Assembly (NCBI GenBank): GCA_025453735.1
Contig: JALOPY010000096.1
Location: 1-7,844, forward strand
DNA: 7,844 nt
Source: a bacterium
Lineage (GTDB): Bacteria > Zhuqueibacterota > Zhuqueibacteria > Thermofontimicrobiales > Thermofontimicrobiaceae
Direction: 5' to 3'
Shown here: in pieces, positions 1 to 4,261 of the stretch
Numbering within the stretch: position 1 is the first letter of the stretch
How the letters are laid out: every line of letters starts with the position of its first letter
Notes under the pieces: model-generated
The model's database searches: none
Told to the model about the DNA's origin: nothing
What the model saw: the letters and a program-made list of their open reading frames with translations, nothing else
Program-made: the position numbers and the translations under genes

Positions 1-607
1 TCGATAACCAGCCGATGATCCAGAAAATCAAAATGATCGCGATGGTGCTCACTGCGGCGATTATCTGGTTATCGGTCAATGTGGAGAACAGCGATCCGAT
101 CGCAAGGTAGCTGCCGCCGAGCAAAACCATGCCGAGGTAGCCCGAAAGAATTTGCCCAATCTCAGGAGCGCCATAAGCAAACAGGAACAGCATGTAAATA
201 AATGTGATGGCGATAATCAGCAGATACAGCGCAAATGCAGCCGCATATTTTCCCACGATCAATTGAAAATTGGTGATAGGGGAGGTCTGCAACAATTCAA
301 TCGTTCCGGTTTTCTTTTCTTCGGCAAACAGCTTCATCGTGATGAGCGGCAGAATCATCAATGCGAACAGACTGATATTGCCGAAGAACGGTCGGGTAAC
401 CCATTCATGAACATTCATCGGGGGCGCCATTTGCTGCCATTGTTGCGCGTACATATCCAGCTCATAACAGCGCTGCACGAATGACGAAAGCATGAGATAG
501 AAAAAAATTCCCGATAGTCCCACGAATAGGGCGATCACAACATACGCCACTGGTGAAACAAAATATGACTTTAATTCTCGCTCGAATATTGCCAGAGTCT
601 TTTTCAT
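1..607 (-). CDS. ABC-2 type transporter permease, GldF-like (N-terminal 202 aa, cut by window edge)
   Basis: This is the membrane subunit of an ABC-2 exporter, predicted to sit in the cytoplasmic membrane and pair with the ATPase encoded just upstream. I translated it by hand from the ATG at 607-605; the frame stays open to base 1, giving 202 residues with no stop, so the C-terminus lies outside the window. The N-terminus (about residues 7-22, IFERELKSYFVSPVAY) is typical of ABC-2 permeases. Hydrophobic stretches at about 18-40, 74-92, 120-143, 152-173 and 181-201 look like five membrane segments, with a hydrophilic loop at 41-72. The cytoplasmic motif EEKKTGTIELLQTSP (97-111) after the second segment is the best family marker. 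The ATG overlaps the ATPase stop as ATGA, and a GGAGG lies 10 nt upstream inside the ATPase gene, so the two are almost certainly translationally coupled. The substrate is unknown; GldF-like is a resemblance, not proof of gliding. Confidence 0.88.
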   Translation of the reverse strand, partial: MKKTLAIFERELKSYFVSPVAYVVIALFVGLSGIFFYLMLSSFVQRCYELDMYAQQWQQMAPPMNVHEWVTRPFFGNISLFALMILPLITMKLFAEEKKTGTIELLQTSPITNFQLIVGKYAAAFALYLLIIAITFIYMLFLFAYGAPEIGQILSGYLGMVLLGGSYLAIGSLFSTLTDNQIIAAVSTIAIILIFWIIGWLS

Positions 608-1557
608 GAGCTCGACACCTCCGCTTCTTGCGTGGTGAGTTGCAAAAAGATCTCTTCCAGGCTCATTTCAGCTTTTTTTAGTTCATAAAGATCCCAGCCA
701 TTTGTCACAATGGCTTTGGCAAGCTCTCTGGTCACTTCGACTTGTAAATTGCTTTCGACAGAGTAAGTTGCTTTTTCATTTTCAAGTTTTGAGATAATTT
801 TTACGTCGATAACACCCGGAACCCGGACAAGACATTCCATAACCGGTTGTTCAGGTCCGCCAATGACCAGCGTCACCTGTTCCGATCCTTTTAATTTGGC
901 AGTGAGGTTTTCGGGTCGATCCTCCGCGACAACCCGTCCTTTGTCGATGATCACGACGCGCTCGCAGGTCATGCTCACTTCGGGAAGAATATGCGTGCTT
1001 AGAATAACGGTATGGGTTCCCGCAAAGCTTTTTATAAGCTCACGGACTTCGATGATTTGTTTGGGATCGAGACCAATGGTAGGCTCATCAAGAATCAGCA
1101 CCTCGGGATCATGGATGATTGCCTGGGCGATTCCCAACCGCTGCTTATACCCTTTTGAAAGATGTTTGACAATGGTATGCACCCTATCGTCCAGCCCGGC
1201 TTTTTCGATGGCAGTATTAATTTTCGCGGAGCGGTCCCGGGAATCGATTCCTTTAATTTTAGCGATAAAATCGAGATATGAATAAACAGTCATCTCCGAA
1301 TATAAGGGAGGGTGTTCCGGAAGGTAACCAATTCTTTGTTTCACTTCAAGCGGATTTTGAAAAACATCAAAACCCGCGACTCGCGCGGTCCCCCGTGACG
1401 CCGGCAAAAAGCCGGTTAGAATGCGCATCGTTGTTGTTTTGCCTGCGGCATTCGGACCCAAAAATCCAAGAATCTCGCCTTTTTCAACCCGAAACGTTAC
1501 ATTTTCAACAGCAATCGTATCTCCAAAGTAACGAGTTAAATGTTCAACTTCAATCAA
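604..1557 (-). CDS. ABC transporter ATP-binding protein, GldA-like
   Basis: This is the cytoplasmic ATPase that would power the ABC-2 permease overlapping its 3' end. The 317 aa protein shows the full nucleotide-binding set: Walker A GPNAAGKT (34-41), signature LSKGY (133-137), Walker B LILDEPT with catalytic Glu158, D-loop GLDP (162-165) and switch His189 in STHI. The Q-loop position reads YLPEHPPLY, so Glu81 stands where most ABC proteins have Gln; I recall the same in GldA-type proteins. Residues from about 220 to the end form the variable C-terminal extension common in drug- and polymer-export ATPases of this class. The start is TTG at 1557-1555: the codon just before it is an in-frame TAA, and no ATG lies near the conserved IEVEHLTRYFG start. 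A strong AAGGAGG lies 12 nt upstream. The gene follows rpsO after 75 nt. The substrate cannot be told from sequence. Confidence 0.93.
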   Translation of the reverse strand: MIEVEHLTRYFGDTIAVENVTFRVEKGEILGFLGPNAAGKTTTMRILTGFLPASRGTARVAGFDVFQNPLEVKQRIGYLPEHPPLYSEMTVYSYLDFIAKIKGIDSRDRSAKINTAIEKAGLDDRVHTIVKHLSKGYKQRLGIAQAIIHDPEVLILDEPTIGLDPKQIIEVRELIKSFAGTHTVILSTHILPEVSMTCERVVIIDKGRVVAEDRPENLTAKLKGSEQVTLVIGGPEQPVMECLVRVPGVIDVKIISKLENEKATYSVESNLQVEVTRELAKAIVTNGWDLYELKKAEMSLEEIFLQLTTQEAEVSSS

Positions 1558-1569
1558 TTACCCTGTCTT

Positions 1570-1576
1570 CCTCCTT
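1570..1576 (-). promoter_or_regulatory. Shine-Dalgarno of the ABC ATPase gene
   Basis: The minus strand reads AAGGAGG here, a full match to the anti-Shine-Dalgarno core, 12 nt before the TTG at 1557. The spacing is a little long. Because an in-frame TAA directly precedes the TTG, this site and that TTG together fix the start of the gene. Confidence 0.75.
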
Positions 1577-1632
1577 GTAACATGGATTTGCTTTTCTGCT
1601 TTGGAGCAATCTTTCTGGAATAACATTTTCAC

Positions 1633-1902
1633 TTAGCGTCGGATACCTAACTTTTCAATTAATTTTCGATATTCATTAATATCTTCATTTTGCAAGTATC
1701 TCAATAACCGGCGTCGCTGTCCAACCATTTTCAACAGACCCAGTCGGGAGTGGTGATCCTTGGGGTTCAATTTGCAGTGTTGCGACAGCTCGGTAATGCG
1801 TCGTGTTAGCATCACGATCTGGCCATGGGTACTTCCAGTGTCTTTTTCGTTTTTTCCGTACTCTTTAAAAATTGCAACTTTCTCTTCCGATGTTAATGAC
1901 AT
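1633..1902 (-). CDS. rpsO: 30S ribosomal protein S15
   Basis: S15 is a primary 16S rRNA binding protein that helps fold the central domain of the 30S subunit and contributes to a bridge with the 50S subunit. The 89 aa product is exactly the usual length for the bacterial family. Family blocks are clear: an N-terminal helix (MSLTSEEKVAIFKEYG), the loop GSTHGQIVMLTRRI, the rRNA-contacting DHHSRLGLLKMVGQRRRLL segment, and the C-terminal YRKLIEKLGIRR. An upstream in-frame TTG at 1926 would add eight residues, but the ATG at 1902-1900 gives the standard length and has an AGGAG six bases before it, so I chose the ATG. The gene follows ribF after 27 nt, a common pairing in bacteria. In many genomes pnp comes next; here an ABC transporter gene does. 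S15 often represses its own mRNA, but I see no recognisable S15 operator. Confidence 0.97.
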   Translation of the reverse strand: MSLTSEEKVAIFKEYGKNEKDTGSTHGQIVMLTRRITELSQHCKLNPKDHHSRLGLLKMVGQRRRLLRYLQNEDINEYRKLIEKLGIRR

Positions 1903-1908
1903 ATTTTT

Positions 1909-1913
1909 CTCCT
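1909..1913 (-). promoter_or_regulatory. Shine-Dalgarno of rpsO
   Basis: The minus strand reads AGGAG, six bases before the ATG at 1902. It settles the start in favour of that ATG over the in-frame TTG at 1926. Confidence 0.8.
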
Positions 1914-1921
1914 GGTTTTGT

Positions 1922-1937
1922 AACAATTATTATTGTT
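1922..1937 (-). repeat. Small AT-rich inverted repeat at the ribF-rpsO junction
   Basis: The six-base arms AACAAT (1922-1927) and ATTGTT (1932-1937) are perfect complements around a four-base loop. The ribF stop codon (1930-1932) lies partly in the loop, and the rpsO ribosome binding site follows a few bases downstream. The stem has few GC pairs and no adjoining T run on the transcribed strand, so it is a weak hairpin and not a typical terminator. It may be chance. Confidence 0.35.
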
Positions 1938-2868
1938 CTTTTGCAAGTATCGCTAACGTTTTTTTCTTATCGTTTTCAATTTGTTTCAACAAAGCTTCGA
2001 TAGTATCGAACTGGTAATCATCCCGGATTTTTGCTTTAAATTTAACAGTGATTGTTGCTCCGTATAAATTTCCGGAGAAATCAAATACGTGCAATTCTAT
2101 CGAACGATCCTGATGCGCAAATGTGGGGCGAGATCCGATATAAAGCACTGCTTTGTGCCATCGATCCTGCAATTGCGCCCGCACCGCATAAATGCCATCC
2201 CCCGGAATCAGCTTTTCACTGAAATTCGGCTTGAGATTGGCGGTCGGAATATTTAGCGTTCGTCCTCTGCCTTCCCCTTTGATAACGCTCCCGGTGAGCT
2301 GATAGTCTCGTCCTAAAAAATTTGTCGCCTGTTCAATATTACCATCGCGCAGCAGTCTTCGAATTTGAGTACTGCTGATGATCGTTCCACCCGATGAAAA
2401 AGGAGTGACCACGTCAATCGAGAAGCGATAGCGTTTGCTCAACTCGTCCAACACTTTTTGATTTCCCTGGCGATCCCGGCCGAATGCATGATCATAGCCG
2501 ATAATTATTTTTTGAAAACCAATTTTATGAATGAGAACCGACTCAATAAAATCATGCGAACTCAGCCGGGCAAATTCTTCATCAAATTCCAGGATGATCA
2601 GACGATCAATAGCTAATGATTCAAAAATGGCAATCTTTTCATCAATCGTCGTGAGCAGTTTTAGCTCATTTTTTTGATCGCGTTTGATGACAAATTGTGG
2701 ATGCGGCTCGAACGTGATGATGGTTGTGCATCCCTGAATTTGTTTTGCATTTTCACATAAAATGTCAATGATCGATTGATGACCCCGGTGCACGCCATCA
2801 AAAGTGCCCGTGGTGATGATACAGTTATTATCGTGTCGCAGTTTCTCTAAATTTCTGACAATTTCCAT
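1930..2868 (-). CDS. ribF: Bifunctional riboflavin kinase / FAD synthetase
   Basis: RibF phosphorylates riboflavin to FMN and then adenylates FMN to FAD in the cytoplasm. With the ATG at 2868 the product is 312 aa, close to the usual 305-320. The N-terminal FAD synthetase (nucleotidyltransferase) domain shows GTFDGVHRGH (21-30), FEPHP (53-57), GYDHAFG (124-130) and SSTQIR (165-170). The C-terminal flavokinase domain shows GRTLNIPTANL (202-212), YIGSRPTF (243-250) and IELHVFDF (257-264), where Glu258 sits at the likely catalytic position. A TTG four codons earlier (2880) is also open, but the family start MEIVRNLEKL fits the ATG. Neither option has a clear Shine-Dalgarno. Forty-eight bases separate it from truB and 27 from rpsO. 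In most bacteria the kinase block reads NIGxRPT; here Tyr replaces the Asn, a conservative oddity that does not suggest loss of function. Confidence 0.95.
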   Translation of the reverse strand: MEIVRNLEKLRHDNNCIITTGTFDGVHRGHQSIIDILCENAKQIQGCTTIITFEPHPQFVIKRDQKNELKLLTTIDEKIAIFESLAIDRLIILEFDEEFARLSSHDFIESVLIHKIGFQKIIIGYDHAFGRDRQGNQKVLDELSKRYRFSIDVVTPFSSGGTIISSTQIRRLLRDGNIEQATNFLGRDYQLTGSVIKGEGRGRTLNIPTANLKPNFSEKLIPGDGIYAVRAQLQDRWHKAVLYIGSRPTFAHQDRSIELHVFDFSGNLYGATITVKFKAKIRDDYQFDTIEALLKQIENDKKKTLAILAKEQ

Positions 2869-2916
2869 GCCGGGATACAAACATCTTTTTTAAAAACAAG
2901 CTAAGTCAACTTTTAA

Positions 2917-3594
2917 TTAATTCACGAGTTGTTTGAAGTCATCGATATCCAGCGACTCCTCGATGGAAAAATTTCCGATTCTGGTTCGAACCAACGATTT
3001 TAGATAGCCGCCGCAACCGATTTTTTGACCGATATCCCGGGCGAGGGCTCGAATATATGTCCCTTTGGAACATGTTATTTTTAATGTTGCAGCCGGGCTT
3101 TGGAAATTTAATATTTCGATGCTGTCGATGCGAATTAACTTGGCTGTTCTTTCGATGACCTTGCCGGTTCGGGCAATCTTGTACAATCGTCTTCCCTGGA
3201 TTTTTTTTGCTGAAAACATTGGGGGAACCTGGTAAATTTCACCGACGAAAGTGTTGCAGATTTCCTCAAATTCGTTCAGATTTATCTGGGGTACTTGATA
3301 TTGCGCTATTATCTCGCCCGTTCGATCATCAGTATTCGTTTCTGCCCCCAATTCGATTTCGCCGATATATTCTTTTGACAAATCCATGAATTCAGCAACC
3401 CGTTTCGTCGCCTTTCCCGTGCAGATCAAAAGCACTCCTTCCGCAAACGGATCCAGCGTGCCAGCATGCCCGACTTTTGTGTTGACGATTTCCCGAACTT
3501 TTTTAACTATATGAAAAGAACTTTTTCCTACCGGTTTTTTAAAATTTAAGATTGCTCCTGCTGCAAAATCGAATTCTCGTTCTAGCCAGATCAT
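2917..3594 (-). CDS. truB: tRNA pseudouridine(55) synthase TruB
   Basis: TruB isomerises uridine 55 in the T-loop of most tRNAs and also acts as a tRNA folding chaperone. From the ATG at 3594 the protein is 225 aa. The catalytic motif GHAGTLDPFAEG lies at 42-53 with nucleophile Asp48, followed by KEYIG with Tyr76, the QVPPMFSA block (122-129), and GTYIRALARDIG with Arg182, all hallmarks of the TruB family. At 225 aa it is shorter than the 314 aa E. coli enzyme: it ends soon after the catalytic fold, so the C-terminal PUA-like domain is absent or minimal. Two in-frame TTG codons (3600, 3597) directly precede the ATG; I prefer the ATG. The gene starts 7 nt after the rbfA stop with only a weak purine stretch as ribosome binding site, so coupling to rbfA translation is likely. 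Confidence 0.95.
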   Translation of the reverse strand: MIWLEREFDFAAGAILNFKKPVGKSSFHIVKKVREIVNTKVGHAGTLDPFAEGVLLICTGKATKRVAEFMDLSKEYIGEIELGAETNTDDRTGEIIAQYQVPQINLNEFEEICNTFVGEIYQVPPMFSAKKIQGRRLYKIARTGKVIERTAKLIRIDSIEILNFQSPAATLKITCSKGTYIRALARDIGQKIGCGGYLKSLVRTRIGNFSIEESLDIDDFKQLVN

Positions 3595-3601
3595 CAACAA
3601 T

Positions 3602-3946
3602 TTATTCTTTATTTAATTTTTGCAATAGCATTTCGATATGATAGGCATTGTCCAGACTGCTGTCATAAAAAAACTGGATTTCAGGAACATAGCGCAGCTC
3701 GATCCCGTGACCGATCTCGGCACGGATAAAATTATGTGCTCGCTCCAATCCTTTGATGGCCTTTTCTTTGGACTGGTCATCGCCCATGACTCGATAATAT
3801 ACTTTTGCAATTTTCAAATCATCGGTAACCTGGACATGAGTAATTGTCACCGCCTTGACATCGGGGTCTTTGATCTTCCCGGTTAGCATCAGGCTGATTT
3901 CTCTTCTGATTAGCTCCGCAACGCGGCTTGAACGTTTATATTTCAT
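3602..3946 (-). CDS. rbfA: 30S ribosome-binding factor RbfA
   Basis: RbfA is a small KH-fold protein that binds immature 30S subunits, acts late in 16S rRNA maturation and matters most in the cold. The 114 aa product is of normal length. Recognisable blocks are the N-terminal SSRVAELIRREISLML helix, the strand segment VKAVTITHVQVTDDLKIAKVYY, the helix AIKGLERAHNFIRAEIGHGIELRYVPEIQF, and the conserved end DNAYHIEMLLQKL. The ATG at 3946-3944 matches the family start and lies 12 nt after the upstream DUF503 stop. No clear Shine-Dalgarno is visible (the leader is ACCAGACAAAAA), so re-initiation after the upstream gene is plausible. The stop is 7 nt before truB. In some bacteria an nrnA/recJ-like phosphoesterase gene sits between rbfA and truB; it is absent here. 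Confidence 0.96.
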   Translation of the reverse strand: MKYKRSSRVAELIRREISLMLTGKIKDPDVKAVTITHVQVTDDLKIAKVYYRVMGDDQSKEKAIKGLERAHNFIRAEIGHGIELRYVPEIQFFYDSSLDNAYHIEMLLQKLNKE

Positions 3947-3958
3947 TTTTTGTCTGGT

Positions 3959-4240
3959 TTATAATATTTCAGAAGAATAATCGATCACTTCCACTCGCCC
4001 ATCATTCTCAATGAGGGTCAGCACCTGGTTAAATGTGCTATCGATAATTTTCTTATCATTTGAAATTATGGAAACGCCTATCGTGGAACGCTGCCATTTA
4101 TCATTGTTTTCAAGTTCGGCAACCGATACGTTGAACTTATTCCGGATTTTTGTTTTAAGACTTTTCAACACAAAACGCTTTGATTTCAATGATCCGCTTT
4201 CCGGTATGAAAAGCTCCAGTTGACTGACGCCGACAAACAT
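3959..4240 (-). CDS. ylxP: DUF503 family protein (YlxP-like)
   Basis: This 93 aa protein belongs to the small DUF503 family, known in Bacillus as YlxP, whose gene also sits between infB and rbfA. Its precise job is not established; the fixed neighbourhood points to ribosome assembly or translation. The family pattern is plain: SLKSKRFVLKSLKTKIRNKF (17-36) with its basic helix, then NVSVAELENNDKWQRSTIGV and a ISND turn. There is no signal peptide and no membrane segment, so it should be cytoplasmic. The start ATG at 4240-4238 gives the normal family length. The nearest purine-rich stretch (GGGA) is 14 nt upstream, too far to be convincing as a ribosome binding site. It follows infB after 21 nt and precedes rbfA by 12 nt. 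Confidence 0.9.
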   Translation of the reverse strand: MFVGVSQLELFIPESGSLKSKRFVLKSLKTKIRNKFNVSVAELENNDKWQRSTIGVSIISNDKKIIDSTFNQVLTLIENDGRVEVIDYSSEIL

Positions 4241-4261
4241 AATTGATATTGGATTCCCACG

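Noticed and set aside
152..484. Plus-strand open frame of 110 codons
   Set aside because: It lies antisense to the permease gene, whose minus-strand frame is open throughout and shows membrane segments and family motifs. The plus-strand product resembles nothing known to me.
863..1285. Plus-strand open frame of 140 codons opposite the ABC ATPase
   Set aside because: It is a shadow of a gene with all ABC motifs, and its product is low-complexity and serine-rich without recognisable domains.
1558..1632. Possible rpsO terminator (TGCT-CCAA-AGCA)
   Set aside because: The stem is four base pairs with no following T run, so it does not make an intrinsic terminator.
2869..2884. Alternative ribF starts (in-frame TTG at 2880; ATG at 2884)
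   Set aside because: The ATG at 2884 is in another frame. The TTG would add MYPG before the family start and has no better ribosome site than the ATG at 2868.
3613..3810. Second minus-strand frame inside rbfA
   Set aside because: It is wholly contained in a complete rbfA and has no family resemblance.
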